Shown: positions 17,380-26,318, numbered from the stretch's first letter. The stretch: DNA of 64,000 bases from CAVWCQ01 sp963753545 (GCA_963753545.1 CAVWCQ010000008.1:3596001-3660000); one strand, 5' to 3'. The notes: generated by a model not told the origin, from the letters alone. Program-made: numbers and translations.

Positions 17380-19203
17380 ATGAGCAGCATTCAAACGTCT
17401 CCGGTGGATTCTGCGGCGACTGACAAGCAGGTCGTCAATGATTTCCAAATCATGATTGCCACTGTCAACGGGTCGGGCAGCCAGACAGCGAACACCGTTC
17501 TGCTACGCGCCCTCTTTCGCATGGGGATCCCGATCAGCGGTAAAAATATTTTTCCCTCGAATATCCAGGGGCTTCCCACATGGTTTACCATTCGCCTGAA
17601 TAAGGATGGCTATACGGCCCGCGCCGAGGATTATCATGTGCTCGTCTGCATGAATGAGCAGACAGCGGCTGAAGATGTGAAAAATCTGGTCAGCGGCGGC
17701 GTGTGCGTCTATCCCCAGGAATGGAAGATGGGTGAAACCCGCGAGGATATCACTTACTACGCCATGCCTGTCAAAGAGCTTGCGGCGGCGGCTAATGCGC
17801 CGAGCAATCTGGTGTCCTACGTGTCTAACATGGTTTACGTGGGGGTGCTGGCCAGCCTGCTCTGCGTTGATATCCAGCAGGTTGAGTTTGCCGTTGATTT
17901 CCACTTCAACAGCAAGGCCAAGCCCATCCAGATGAATATGGCGGTGGTTCAGGCTGCTTACGACTGGGCACAGGATCATCTGCCCAAGCGCGATCCGTAT
18001 CTCGTTGAGCCGATGAACAAGACTGAAGGAATGCTGCTGCTGGATGGCAATTCAACTGCCGCGTTGGGTGCGGTCTTTGGCGGTGTTTCGGTAGTCGCCT
18101 GGTATCCTATCACCCCCTCGACCAGCCTTGTTGACGCCCTGCGCGACGATCTGGCTGACCTGCGCAAGGACCCTGAAACGGGCAAAGCAACCTATGCCGT
18201 GATTCAGGCCGAAGACGAGATCGGCGCGATTGGCATGGTGGTTGGCGCGGGCTGGGCAGGCGCTCGGGCCATGACAGCGACTTCTGGCCCTGGCCTATCA
18301 CTGATGACCGAGTTTGCTGGCATGGCTTATTATGCCGAAGTTCCCGCCGTGATCTGGGATGTGCAGCGCGTAGGGCCAAGCACCGGACTGCCAACCCGCA
18401 CGTCACAGGGCGATATTCTGAAAGCTTATTTTATGGGACATGGCGACACAAAACATGTTTGCCTGATTCCCGGCAATATCCCCGAAACGTTCGAATTTGG
18501 CTGGCGCGCCTTCGATCTGGCGGAACGGCTGCAAACCTTGATCTTTGTCATGCTTGACCTGGACCTGGGCATGAATTTGTGGATGAGCGAGCCGTTTGAG
18601 TATCCCGATCAACCCATGGATCACGGTAAGCTGCTAACTGCTGAAGAACTCGACCAGAAGCCGGTGGGCCGTTACGAAGATGTTGACGGCGACGGTATCG
18701 GCTACCGCACGCTGCCCGGAACCCGCCACCCCAGCGGGCCATACCTGACACGTGGTACGGGACATAACGCCAAGGGTCTTTACACCGAACGCGCCGACGA
18801 TTGGGTCGCCAATATGGCCCGCCTTGGGCGCAAGTTCGACACCGCCCGGACGCTGGTTCCCAAACCCGTTGTACAGCAGACCAGCGGCGCACGAATCGGC
18901 CTGATCAGCTACGGCACGAACGATCCGTGTATCGTTGAAGCGCGAGATACTCTTAAAGCACAGGGGATCGAAACCAGCTATCTGCGGCTGCGTGCCCTGC
19001 CCTTTGAAGAAACAACGCGCCAGTTTATCAGCGACCATGATCGGATTTATGTTATCGACAACAACACGGACGGCCAGATGGCGAAGCTGCTGCACATGGA
19101 ATTCCCCGAACTGGCCCCGCGCGTTCAGTCCATTGCTTACTCAGACGGCCTGCCCCTCACCGCGAGGTGGTTGACGGCAGCCGTTTTGGAACGGGAGCGT
19201 TAA
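17380..19203 (+). CDS. korA: 2-oxoacid:ferredoxin oxidoreductase, fused gamma-alpha subunit
   Basis: This 607-residue subunit joins the gamma domain (about residues 15-195, with NGSGSQTANTVLLRA) and the pyrimidine-binding alpha domain (from GNSTAALGAVFGG onward, with YPITPSTSLVDAL and TSGPGLSLMTE). With KorB it oxidatively decarboxylates a 2-oxoacid to the acyl-CoA and reduces ferredoxin. The fused architecture is typical of 2-oxoglutarate-type enzymes (KorA), though pyruvate or other 2-oxoacids are possible. I chose the ATG at 17380, after GAGGGAGTG. korB follows after three bases. SucCD lies about 5 kb away and would take the succinyl-CoA. Subunit identity is firm, substrate less so. Confidence 0.9.
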   Translation: MSSIQTSPVDSAATDKQVVNDFQIMIATVNGSGSQTANTVLLRALFRMGIPISGKNIFPSNIQGLPTWFTIRLNKDGYTARAEDYHVLVCMNEQTAAEDVKNLVSGGVCVYPQEWKMGETREDITYYAMPVKELAAAANAPSNLVSYVSNMVYVGVLASLLCVDIQQVEFAVDFHFNSKAKPIQMNMAVVQAAYDWAQDHLPKRDPYLVEPMNKTEGMLLLDGNSTAALGAVFGGVSVVAWYPITPSTSLVDALRDDLADLRKDPETGKATYAVIQAEDEIGAIGMVVGAGWAGARAMTATSGPGLSLMTEFAGMAYYAEVPAVIWDVQRVGPSTGLPTRTSQGDILKAYFMGHGDTKHVCLIPGNIPETFEFGWRAFDLAERLQTLIFVMLDLDLGMNLWMSEPFEYPDQPMDHGKLLTAEELDQKPVGRYEDVDGDGIGYRTLPGTRHPSGPYLTRGTGHNAKGLYTERADDWVANMARLGRKFDTARTLVPKPVVQQTSGARIGLISYGTNDPCIVEARDTLKAQGIETSYLRLRALPFEETTRQFISDHDRIYVIDNNTDGQMAKLLHMEFPELAPRVQSIAYSDGLPLTARWLTAAVLERER

Positions 19204-19206
19204 GGT

Positions 19207-20250
19207 ATGGTAGCCAATACAAAAGTCAATTTGATCGGCCTGGAACGGAATGATTACAAGGGTGGCAACTCGACGCTGTGCCAGGGCTGCGGCCACAACT
19301 CGATTTCCAACCAGATCATCGCCGTATGTTATGAACTATCCATTGATCCTTATAACGTGATCAAACTGAGCGGTATCGGCTGTTCGAGCAAGTCTCCTGC
19401 CTATTTTTTGAACCGCTCATACGGGTTTAACGCCTTGCACGGGCGCATGCCCGCCATCGCTACGGGAGCCACGACCGCCAACCGCAGTTTGATCGCCATC
19501 GGTGTAAGTGGCGACGGTGACACGGGCAGCATTGGCCTGGGCCAGTTCAAGCACATGGTGCGCCGTAATGTCCCGATTGTTTATATCGTGGAAAATAACG
19601 GCGTGTACGGCTTAACCAAAGGCCAGTTCTCCGCGACAGCAGACTATGGGCAGGAACTGAAATATGCGGGTGTAAACGAACTGCCACCCATTGATATCTG
19701 CATGGAAGCGCTGGCGGCGGATGCCTCCTTCGTGGCGCGCTCGTTCGCGGGCAACTCAAAGCAGGTGCGCGAACTGCTGAAGGCAGCATTGTCACATCGT
19801 GGAACAGCGGTGCTCGATATTATCAGCCCGTGCGTGACCTTCAATAACCACGAAGATTCGACCAAGAGCTATAACTACGGCAAACAGCATCAGGAACCGC
19901 TGCAAGATATCACCTATATTCCGCAGTACGACACCATCGAGTTTGAAGAAATCGAACCCGGAACGGTCCAGACGGTGGAGATGCACAACGGCTCACATGT
20001 CGTTCTGAAGAAGTTGGATCCGGAGAAACACGACCCAACGGATAAACTCGCAGCAGTGAGTTTGCTGGAAGAATCCCGCGTGCAGCACGAGTTTATCACG
20101 GGCCTGATCTATGTCGATCAAAACCGCCCGACGCTCGCTGAAACCAGCCATATTGTCGATACGCCGCTGGTACAGCTCCCGGATGAACGGCTCCGTCCCC
20201 CGCGTGAAGCGCTCGATAAAATCATGGAGCAGTTGACCTGCTGCCGGTAG
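19207..20250 (+). CDS. korB: 2-oxoacid:ferredoxin oxidoreductase, beta subunit
   Basis: The thiamine-diphosphate subunit, 347 residues. It has the TPP motif GDGDTGSIGLGQFKHMVRRN (near residue 100), and VENNGVYGLTKGQFS follows. The conserved cysteines of the 4Fe-4S cluster are visible: CQGCGHN (about 22-25), GIGCSS (about 58) and SPCVTFN (about 210). It is translated three bases after korA and completes the alpha/gamma-beta enzyme. Together they catalyse CoA-dependent oxidation of a 2-oxoacid with ferredoxin. A strong intrinsic terminator follows the stop. Confidence 0.93.
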   Translation: MVANTKVNLIGLERNDYKGGNSTLCQGCGHNSISNQIIAVCYELSIDPYNVIKLSGIGCSSKSPAYFLNRSYGFNALHGRMPAIATGATTANRSLIAIGVSGDGDTGSIGLGQFKHMVRRNVPIVYIVENNGVYGLTKGQFSATADYGQELKYAGVNELPPIDICMEALAADASFVARSFAGNSKQVRELLKAALSHRGTAVLDIISPCVTFNNHEDSTKSYNYGKQHQEPLQDITYIPQYDTIEFEEIEPGTVQTVEMHNGSHVVLKKLDPEKHDPTDKLAAVSLLEESRVQHEFITGLIYVDQNRPTLAETSHIVDTPLVQLPDERLRPPREALDKIMEQLTCCR

Positions 20251-20275
20251 AATAACCAGAGATCAAATCGACGAG

Positions 20276-20310
20276 GCGGCACATGCCAGATGGGTATGTG
20301 CCGCTTTTTT
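20276..20310 (+). terminator. Intrinsic terminator of the korAB operon
   Basis: GCGGCACAT and ATGTGCCGC form a perfect 9-bp stem with an 11-base loop, followed by six T residues. It lies just before the convergent DUF2344 stop. Confidence 0.92.
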
Positions 20311-20320
20311 GTTGACCAAA

Positions 20321-20935
20321 TTATTCGCGCAGCAGCAGCCGCTGACGGTGAATTTTGGCTTGCAGGGGATTCAAACCGAGGGCTTCAACCAGTTCGTCGG
20401 GGCGGCCTGCTCCCTGATCTCCAGTCACAAGCCGGGCGTCCAGGCTGCCATCGTCGTTCACGTTCAGAGACACGATCAGCGGGCGCAAATCGTAGGTTTT
20501 TTTGTTACGCGTGCGTTCCAGCGAAGGCGCATCAAGCAGGGCGGCTACCCGCTGGCGCAAGTCTTCCCCGTCTATTTCCGGAATCGTTATCTGGTAATCG
20601 GCGCTGGTCACGAGGGTGGGCAGTGCGTCTTCTTTGATTGGCACTTCTTCAAAGCCGTAAATGACCAATCCGGCAGGACTGGAAGATCGCAGTTGTTCGA
20701 TCCAGCGTTCGGGCAACTCGATCCGTTCTGTCAGCCAGGCGTCGAGGTATTCACTCTCGCTGGTGACGCCAACGGGCAGAGCCGCCGCAAACTGCATGCG
20801 TGGGCGTGGGTTGAACCCCTGCGAATATTCGAGTGGGAACTGCGCTCGCCGCAGGACACGTTCCCACGTTTTCGCTAAATCCAAATGGCCCACAAACCGG
20901 AATGTTCCCTGCTTGCCAAAGCGGATTCGGATCCG
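20321..20935 (-). CDS. DUF2344 (radical SAM-linked) protein, start unclear
   Basis: About 204 residues of the DUF2344/TIGR03936 family, small proteins usually encoded next to, or fused to, a radical SAM enzyme of unknown function. Family hallmarks are RIRFGKQGTFRFVGHLDLAK at the N-terminus and YSQGFNPRPRMQFAAALPVGV near residue 40. The conserved start reads back to CGG at 20935, but no ATG, GTG or TTG lies between there and an in-frame TAG at 20951-20953. The GTG at 20893 would cut off the conserved FGKQGTFRF strand. A base error near the true start is likely. No radical SAM partner is in this window. Confidence 0.75.
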   Translation of the reverse strand, partial: RIRIRFGKQGTFRFVGHLDLAKTWERVLRRAQFPLEYSQGFNPRPRMQFAAALPVGVTSESEYLDAWLTERIELPERWIEQLRSSSPAGLVIYGFEEVPIKEDALPTLVTSADYQITIPEIDGEDLRQRVAALLDAPSLERTRNKKTYDLRPLIVSLNVNDDGSLDARLVTGDQGAGRPDELVEALGLNPLQAKIHRQRLLLRE

Positions 20936-21011
20936 CTGCTGTGTTAACGCCTAACTCATACCTGTCCACCCAGAACCAATCATCCAATCAATGGCGGCGA
21001 ACTATACCCCG

Positions 21012-21040
21012 TTTACAGTCTCGTGTACAGGCGGTATACT
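21012..21040 (+). promoter_or_regulatory. Promoter of the second ECF sigma locus
   Basis: TTTACA at 21012 and TATACT at 21035 have a 17-base spacer. The start is near 21047, about 60 bases before the sigma gene. It reads as a housekeeping-type promoter, not an ECF-type one. Confidence 0.75.
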
Positions 21041-21105
21041 GGCTCACGTTCTTTACCTGGGCGATCAGAACGTAACCTTTACAAAGACGAGGTGTTAGTA
21101 AAAGC

Positions 21106-21723
21106 ATGAGTAGGCCGGATATAAAGGCTGATCGCGATTACACGACTGCCGATGATGCTCAATTGGCAGAGTGGGCCAAAGACGATGCGACAGCGTTCGG
21201 TGAGTTATACGAACGCTATGTCCAGAAGATTTATAACTATATTTACTACCGGACAGGAAACCATCACGATGCCGAAGATTTAACATCGCGCGTTTTCTTC
21301 CGAGCCTTGGCCCATATTTACGGTTACACGGATCGAGGTGTGCCGTTTTCGGCATGGTTATACCGGATTGCCCACAATCTGGTGGCAAACTGGCACCGTG
21401 ATCGGGGTCGTCAAAAAGTAGTTCCGCTCGATGAGTACATGGCGAGCGGCCTGCATGGACACGCCCCCGAAGCATTAACCGAGAGTCTGGAAGAAGAAGA
21501 AAAGCTGCTCCAGTCCATCCGAGAACTCCCCGAAGAACGGCAGCAGCTTTTAGTCCTCAAATTTGTCGAACGGCTCTCTAATGCCGAAATCGGCGAGATC
21601 ATGAACCGGACAGAAGGCGCGATCAAGTCTTTATATCACCGCACGCTGCTTTCTTTGCGGGGCGATCTGGAAGATTCGGATGGGGATTTACCCGAACGGC
21701 GGCGAAAACGGTTTGGCCTATAA
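21106..21723 (+). CDS. ECF-family RNA polymerase sigma factor
   Basis: A 205-residue sigma-70 family protein. Region 2 is at residues 30-100 (FGELYERYVQKIYNYIYYRTGNHHDAEDLTSRVFFRAL, then PFSAWLYRIAHNLVANWHR). Region 4 is at 140-190 (IRELPEERQQLLVLKFVERLSNAEIGEIMNRTEGAIKSLYHRTL). This type, with a mid-size acidic linker, is common in Chloroflexota and Actinobacteria. The next gene encodes a small single-TM protein that may be its partner. The reading frame is intact, unlike the first ECF sigma here. Confidence 0.92.
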   Translation: MSRPDIKADRDYTTADDAQLAEWAKDDATAFGELYERYVQKIYNYIYYRTGNHHDAEDLTSRVFFRALAHIYGYTDRGVPFSAWLYRIAHNLVANWHRDRGRQKVVPLDEYMASGLHGHAPEALTESLEEEEKLLQSIRELPEERQQLLVLKFVERLSNAEIGEIMNRTEGAIKSLYHRTLLSLRGDLEDSDGDLPERRRKRFGL

Positions 21724-21758
21724 GCAATCGTCCGACTGCGTAACAGAGGTAAATGAAC

Positions 21759-22166
21759 ATGTCACTTTTCAGCTTTCGAAACAGCGCAGAACGTCGCTTT
21801 GAAGACTTGCTGATGGCACACGCCGATGCACTGATTTCGGGAACCTTAGATGTCGATCAACTCCTGCGACAGTACCATTGGGTCTCGCGCAGACAGATCG
21901 AAAGCTGGTTCACCCTGGCCGAACACCTGAGCAAAACATTCGTTGTCGTCAAACCCTCGGATGATTTCGTGGAAGAACTACGCCGGCAGTTGTACGAAGC
22001 CAATACGCCCGAAAACCGCTCCTTGTGGAGACAGTTCCGCGATCTTTCGCCACGCACCCAGTTGGCGGCAGTTGGTGGCGCAACTTTGACAGCAGGGGTA
22101 GTATATTTTGCCTCACGTCCAGTACGCGATGTGCTGGAAGATTTATGGCATCGAGCCACCGCTTAA
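21759..22166 (+). CDS. Small membrane protein, possible anti-sigma partner
   Basis: This 135-residue protein is not a family I can name. It has a charged soluble part (residues 1-105, with RRFEDLLMAHADALISGTLDVDQLLRQY at the start) and one C-terminal hydrophobic segment (LAAVGGATLTAGVVYFA) before a short tail. The soluble-then-single-helix layout and the position 35 bases after an ECF sigma gene suggest an anti-sigma role, but no zinc-finger motif is present. I prefer the ATG at 21759 to the one at 21753 because of spacing from AGAGGT. fabH follows after 20 bases. Confidence 0.7.
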   Translation: MSLFSFRNSAERRFEDLLMAHADALISGTLDVDQLLRQYHWVSRRQIESWFTLAEHLSKTFVVVKPSDDFVEELRRQLYEANTPENRSLWRQFRDLSPRTQLAAVGGATLTAGVVYFASRPVRDVLEDLWHRATA

Positions 22167-22186
22167 ATTCACCAGGGGACTCTTAA

Positions 22187-23344
22187 ATGAACGAGCAGCG
22201 CTACGCCAAGATTACGGGCTGGGGAAAGTACGTGCCAGAGCGCGTGCTGACAAACGATGATCTATCCAAAATGGTCGACACAAACGACGAGTGGATCACC
22301 ACACGGACGGGCATCAAAGAGCGCCATATCCGCACGGAAAAAGATACAACGTCCAGCATGTCGGTAGCTGCTTCTAGGCAGGCCTTAGAAGTTGCCGGGA
22401 TCACAGCCGAAGACCTTGATCTGATTATCGTGTGCACATCCTCCCCAGACTATCTTGTACCCTCGGTTGCCAGCCAGGTGCAGGATAAACTCGGCGCAAA
22501 ATGCGGCGCGTTTACCCTGGTCGCCGGCTGCTCAGGCTGGGTCTATGGGCTGGTCACGGCAACGCAGTTCATTCTTGGCGGCGCTTATAACCGAATTCTG
22601 GTCGTCGGCGTAGAGATTATCTCTTTCGCCCTCGATTATACGGATCGGACCACCTGTGTCCTCTTTGGCGATGCGGCGGCGGCAACGGTTGTTGAATCGA
22701 GCACCGAACCGGGCGGCGTGCTGTCTTACGAACTTGGCTCGGACGGGTCTGGCGCATTCGCGCTCTACGTGCCGGACGGTGGCTCAGCCTCTCCGCTGAC
22801 GCAAGAGACGCTGGATAACCGCCGCCAGTACATCCGTATGGACGGTCCCGAAGTCTTTAAATTCGCCGTGCGCACGCTTGGCAGTTCGCTCAAACGGACG
22901 GTCTACCAGGCTGGATTAACCCCTGACGACATTGATCTCTTTATCCCCCATCAGGCCAATGCCCGCATTATTGAAGCAGCAGCCCGCCAGATGCGCGTTC
23001 CCCTGGAAAAGTTTTACCTGAACCTGGATCGTTATGGGAACACGTCCGCAGCGTCCGTGCCCCTGGCATTGGTCGAAGCGATTGAAGAAGGCCGCCTGAA
23101 AGAGGGCGACAAAGTGGCGATGATCGCCTTTGGCGCGGGCCTGACCTGGGCTTCAGCCGTCGTGCAGATGGGAAGCGGTGAAATCAGCGCCGCACACAGC
23201 CTGTTTTCGGCTGGACGGGCGCGTTACCTGGCTCGCCGCACCTCCGATCTGGTCGTCGAACTCGGCGCAGTCAGCACTGCTTCCGTTGTACACGTTCATT
23301 TACCAACGCCGCAAGAAAAAATAACTGGAAAAAACGCGTTATAA
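22187..23344 (+). CDS. fabH: 3-oxoacyl-[ACP] synthase III (FabH-like) with C-terminal extension
   Basis: FabH starts fatty-acid synthesis by condensing an acyl-CoA with malonyl-ACP. The thiolase fold keeps the catalytic triad: Cys in VAGCSGWVYGL (near residue 120), His in PHQANARI (near 263) and Asn in GNTSAAS (near 288). The normal end, FGAGLTWASAVVQMG, falls near residue 330. About 55 further residues follow with no recognised motif, so the 385-residue protein is longer than the usual 310-335. It sits after the second sigma locus with only 20 bases of gap. Related KASIII enzymes in secondary or hydrocarbon metabolism cannot be excluded. Confidence 0.88.
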   Translation: MNEQRYAKITGWGKYVPERVLTNDDLSKMVDTNDEWITTRTGIKERHIRTEKDTTSSMSVAASRQALEVAGITAEDLDLIIVCTSSPDYLVPSVASQVQDKLGAKCGAFTLVAGCSGWVYGLVTATQFILGGAYNRILVVGVEIISFALDYTDRTTCVLFGDAAAATVVESSTEPGGVLSYELGSDGSGAFALYVPDGGSASPLTQETLDNRRQYIRMDGPEVFKFAVRTLGSSLKRTVYQAGLTPDDIDLFIPHQANARIIEAAARQMRVPLEKFYLNLDRYGNTSAASVPLALVEAIEEGRLKEGDKVAMIAFGAGLTWASAVVQMGSGEISAAHSLFSAGRARYLARRTSDLVVELGAVSTASVVHVHLPTPQEKITGKNAL

Positions 23345-23350
23345 TCCATA

Positions 23351-23381
23351 GCACCCTGGTTTTCCAGGGTGCTTATCTTTT
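23351..23381 (+). terminator. Intrinsic terminator after fabH
   Basis: GCACCCTGG and CCAGGGTGC form a perfect 9-bp stem with a four-base loop, followed by a T-rich stretch (TTATCTTTT). Confidence 0.75.
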
Positions 23382-23401
23382 GTGCGCCACTGGAACACAA
23401 C

Positions 23402-24166
23402 ATGCGCCACACCTTTCTATCCCCACATCCCGACGACGCAGTTTTTAGCTGCGGCGGTCTCATATACCAACTGGTTCAATCCGGCGAACAGGTCAATGTG
23501 ATCACTCTGATGGCGGGGCCAATACCGCCTAACATCACAACAACGCCGATTATTGAGGACCTCATTGAGCGCTGGGCGCTGGGGCCGAACCCTATCCCGG
23601 AGCGAAATGCCGAAGATCGCTGCGCCGTTGAACTGCTGGGCGGGACAATTCAATTTGGCCCCTTTGCCGATGCACCCTTTCGCACCAGCGATCACGGAAA
23701 CATGCTCTACCCTGATCGAGATGCTCTTTTCGGCGCAATCGATCCACAGGATCCTGTTCTCGTGCGGATCCATGAAATTGTCGACTGGCTGGACCCACAA
23801 GCAGCATTCTATGCGCCGCTTGGCGTGGGCAGCCACGTCGATCACCGCCTGACTCGTAACTTTCTACTGGGTTGGAAAAAAGCGCACCCCGAGGTAGCGA
23901 TTTTCTTCTATGAGGAGTATCCTTACACGTCACAAGGACCCGCTGCCGTGCAGAGCGCGCTGGATACCCTCGCACTGTCCTTGACGCCTGTGGTTCACTA
24001 CCTGTCTGATGCAGCACTTGAAGCGCGCATTCGGGCCAGTGAATGTTATCAATCGCAACTCAGCACCTTCTGGCAAGATGCCGGGCAGTTGGGGCAAGCC
24101 ATTCGCGATGATGCGACACAAATAGGCGAAGGCCGTTATGCAGAACGTCTTTGGAAACCTGTATAG
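23402..24166 (+). CDS. PIG-L/LmbE-family deacetylase
   Basis: A 254-residue member of the zinc-dependent LmbE/PIG-L fold, whose members remove N-acetyl groups from sugars or bacillithiol/mycothiol precursors. The N-terminal metal and catalytic motif SPHPDDAVFSCGG is intact, and a second metal His lies in GVGSHVDHRLTRN (near residue 143). The start is the ATG at 23402, inside a short gap after the fabH terminator. Nothing nearby identifies the substrate. The histidine-kinase gene follows after 21 bases on the same strand. Confidence 0.88.
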   Translation: MRHTFLSPHPDDAVFSCGGLIYQLVQSGEQVNVITLMAGPIPPNITTTPIIEDLIERWALGPNPIPERNAEDRCAVELLGGTIQFGPFADAPFRTSDHGNMLYPDRDALFGAIDPQDPVLVRIHEIVDWLDPQAAFYAPLGVGSHVDHRLTRNFLLGWKKAHPEVAIFFYEEYPYTSQGPAAVQSALDTLALSLTPVVHYLSDAALEARIRASECYQSQLSTFWQDAGQLGQAIRDDATQIGEGRYAERLWKPV

Positions 24167-24187
24167 TATTTGGGAGATAGGTCGATT

Positions 24188-25057
24188 ATGAGCGACGCGC
24201 AAACCAACCCTCTCCAGGCGGCTCGTGACCTCTTGGGGGAAATCCAACAGCAGGCAGGAAGCGAACTGAAGCAGCAGTTGACCAAGCTTGATCAACTGCT
24301 CACGGAAGCTCAGCAGCGCGGTGCGGGAGAGGATGCGGAGGCGCTCCGCCAAAAACTCGATCAAACGATCATCACCAACGGGCAGTTTGTGTCGGTGATG
24401 GTTCATGAAATTCGCGTTCCCATGACCAGCATCCGCGGCTATGGGGATATGCTGGGCAAAAATGTGGTTGGCCCCCTGAATGAGATGCAGCAGCAGTTTG
24501 TCGAGACGATCCGCACCAACGTGATCCGCATGGAGCATCTGGTGACGGACATCAGTGATATCAGCAAAATACGTTCCGGCAGAATGCGCCTTGAATCTAA
24601 AATGGACATGTACAAAAACATTGCCATGGAAGTCGAGAAGGGGACCAAAGCGCTGGCTGATGAACACCAACACACCTTTACGTTTGATACCCCTTCCGGG
24701 CTGCCGCTGCTGAATTTGGACAGTTCCCGACTTGCTCAGGCGCTCAATAAACTGGTTGTGAATGCCCTGCAATATACTCCCAACGGCGGGCAGATCACCG
24801 TCAAGGCCGAAGGCGTCAATGGCGGCCTCAAAGTTTTGGTGATCGATAACGGGATCGGCATGACGCCTGACGAGCAAACACACATCGGCGAGCTGTTCTG
24901 GCGGGCCGATAGTGACCATGTGCGATCCTTCAAAGGACATGGCCTGGGCCTGCCGATTGCCATTGGTTTCATCGAAATGCTTGGCGGGCAGTTTCTCTTT
25001 GAAACGGAAGCTGGCAAGGGCAGTTCATTTGGCTTTATCGTACCCGGCATGAGCTAA
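24188..25057 (+). CDS. Soluble sensor histidine kinase
   Basis: A 289-residue two-component kinase. Residues 1-75 are a charged helical lead. The dimerisation/phosphoacceptor helix has VSVMVHEIRVPMTSIRGYGDML (His near residue 80; Val where FxHELRTP often has Thr). The HATPase domain has the N box ALNKLVVNALQYTP, the G1 box VIDNGIGM and the G2 box GHGLGLPIA. There is no transmembrane segment or PAS domain, so it likely senses through a partner or an internal cue. No response regulator is adjacent. It is followed by a strong GC hairpin. Confidence 0.9.
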   Translation: MSDAQTNPLQAARDLLGEIQQQAGSELKQQLTKLDQLLTEAQQRGAGEDAEALRQKLDQTIITNGQFVSVMVHEIRVPMTSIRGYGDMLGKNVVGPLNEMQQQFVETIRTNVIRMEHLVTDISDISKIRSGRMRLESKMDMYKNIAMEVEKGTKALADEHQHTFTFDTPSGLPLLNLDSSRLAQALNKLVVNALQYTPNGGQITVKAEGVNGGLKVLVIDNGIGMTPDEQTHIGELFWRADSDHVRSFKGHGLGLPIAIGFIEMLGGQFLFETEAGKGSSFGFIVPGMS

Positions 25058-25065
25058 TCCTGAAT

Positions 25066-25091
25066 GCGGGGCAGCCAGCACGCTGCCCCGC
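25066..25091 (+). terminator. GC-rich hairpin after the histidine kinase
   Basis: GCGGGGCAGC and GCTGCCCCGC form a perfect 10-bp stem with a six-base loop. No T-run follows. Confidence 0.55.
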
Positions 25092-25113
25092 GGCGTTTCC
25101 CCGTACCGATTTG

Positions 25114-25122
25114 TGCTATACT
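25114..25122 (+). promoter_or_regulatory. Extended -10 promoter of sucCD
   Basis: TGC followed by TATACT (25117-25122) gives an extended -10 element. No good -35 is seen at the usual distance. The start would be about 40 bases before the sucC GTG. Confidence 0.5.
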
Positions 25123-25169
25123 CTGCATTGCTCCACTTCCCCACAACTATATCTTCTGGAGGTTTGTCT

Positions 25170-26318
25170 GTGAACCTGCACGAATACCAGTCAAAACTAC
25201 GTTTTGCAGAATTTGGCATTGCCATCCCCAGAGGCAAAGTCGCACCTGATTCCAAAACCGCATACGAAATTGCCAAGGAACTGGGCAGACCAGTCGTGAT
25301 CAAGGCCCAGGTTCTGACCGGTGGGCGCGGCAAAGCAGGCGGAGTCAAGCTTGCCAAGACGCCCGAAGAAGCTCAGGCGCGCGCTGATGAGATTTTAGGG
25401 ATGGACATTCGGGGCCATAAAGTGTTAAAAGTCCTCGTTGATCCGGCCTCTGATATCCGAAAAGAAATCTACCTCGGCATCACGAATGACCGCGCCGCGC
25501 GCAAGCCTGTGATCATGGCAAGCGCCGAGGGCGGAATGGATATTGAGGAAGTGAACCGCGTTTCGCCGGAAAAGATTATCCGGGAACATATCGATCTGTT
25601 CCTGGGCCTGCGTGACTACCAGATCCGTAATCTCGCCTATGGCATCGAACTCCCCCGCGATTTGTGGAAACAGTTCATGCAGATCGCCCAGGCGCTCTAT
25701 CGCTGCTATGTCGACAGTGACGCGACCCTGGCCGAAATCAACCCACTGATCATCGATGGCAGCGGCAGTCTGTTAGCGGTCGACGGCAAGATATCCATTG
25801 ATGACAGCGCCCTCTTCCGACACACCGATCTGGCTGAGATGCGCGATACCAGTGCTGAGCCACACGCCGAGACCCAGGCGCGGGCAGCAGGTCTGAGCTA
25901 TGTAAAGCTGGACGGCGAAATCGGCTGCATGGTCAACGGTGCCGGACTGGCAATGGCAACCATGGACATGACCAAACTCTTTGGTGGATCGCCTGCCAAC
26001 TTCCTTGACATTGGCGGTGGTGCGCGGGCTGAAGAGGTAACCGCCGCTCTGCGTATCATCCTGGCTGATCCCAACGTGAAGGCGATCCTCTTTAACATCT
26101 TCGGCGGTATCACGCGCTGTGATGAAGTCGCCAGAGGCATTCTCGCCGCGCTGAACGAGATCAAAGTCACGCTGCCAATGGTGGTGCGACTGGTGGGCAC
26201 AAACGAGGAAGAGGGACGCCGCCTGATTGACGAGGCGCATATTCCCAATATGGTCAGCGCGGCGACACTCGCCGATGCAGCGCAAAAGGCCGTTGCAGCA
26301 GCGCATGGGACTCTTTAG
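25170..26318 (+). CDS. sucC: Succinyl-CoA synthetase (ADP/GDP-forming), beta subunit
   Basis: A 382-residue ATP-grasp protein that couples succinyl-CoA hydrolysis to ATP/GTP synthesis in the TCA cycle. It opens MNLHEYQSKLRFAEFGI and keeps the ATP-grasp lysine and glycine loop (VIKAQVLTGGRGKAGGVK), the LAEINPLI acid pair and the C-terminal CoA-ligase-type domain with NIFGGITRCDEVA. I chose GTG at 25170 because the family starts MNLHEYQ and TGGAGG lies eight bases upstream. sucD follows after 21 bases. Confidence 0.97.
   Translation: MNLHEYQSKLRFAEFGIAIPRGKVAPDSKTAYEIAKELGRPVVIKAQVLTGGRGKAGGVKLAKTPEEAQARADEILGMDIRGHKVLKVLVDPASDIRKEIYLGITNDRAARKPVIMASAEGGMDIEEVNRVSPEKIIREHIDLFLGLRDYQIRNLAYGIELPRDLWKQFMQIAQALYRCYVDSDATLAEINPLIIDGSGSLLAVDGKISIDDSALFRHTDLAEMRDTSAEPHAETQARAAGLSYVKLDGEIGCMVNGAGLAMATMDMTKLFGGSPANFLDIGGGARAEEVTAALRIILADPNVKAILFNIFGGITRCDEVARGILAALNEIKVTLPMVVRLVGTNEEEGRRLIDEAHIPNMVSAATLADAAQKAVAAAHGTL

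Noticed and set aside
20751..20987. Open reading frame on the minus strand overlapping the DUF2344 start
   Set aside because: It lies in another frame over a conserved protein and matches nothing; it is a shadow of that gene and its upstream region.
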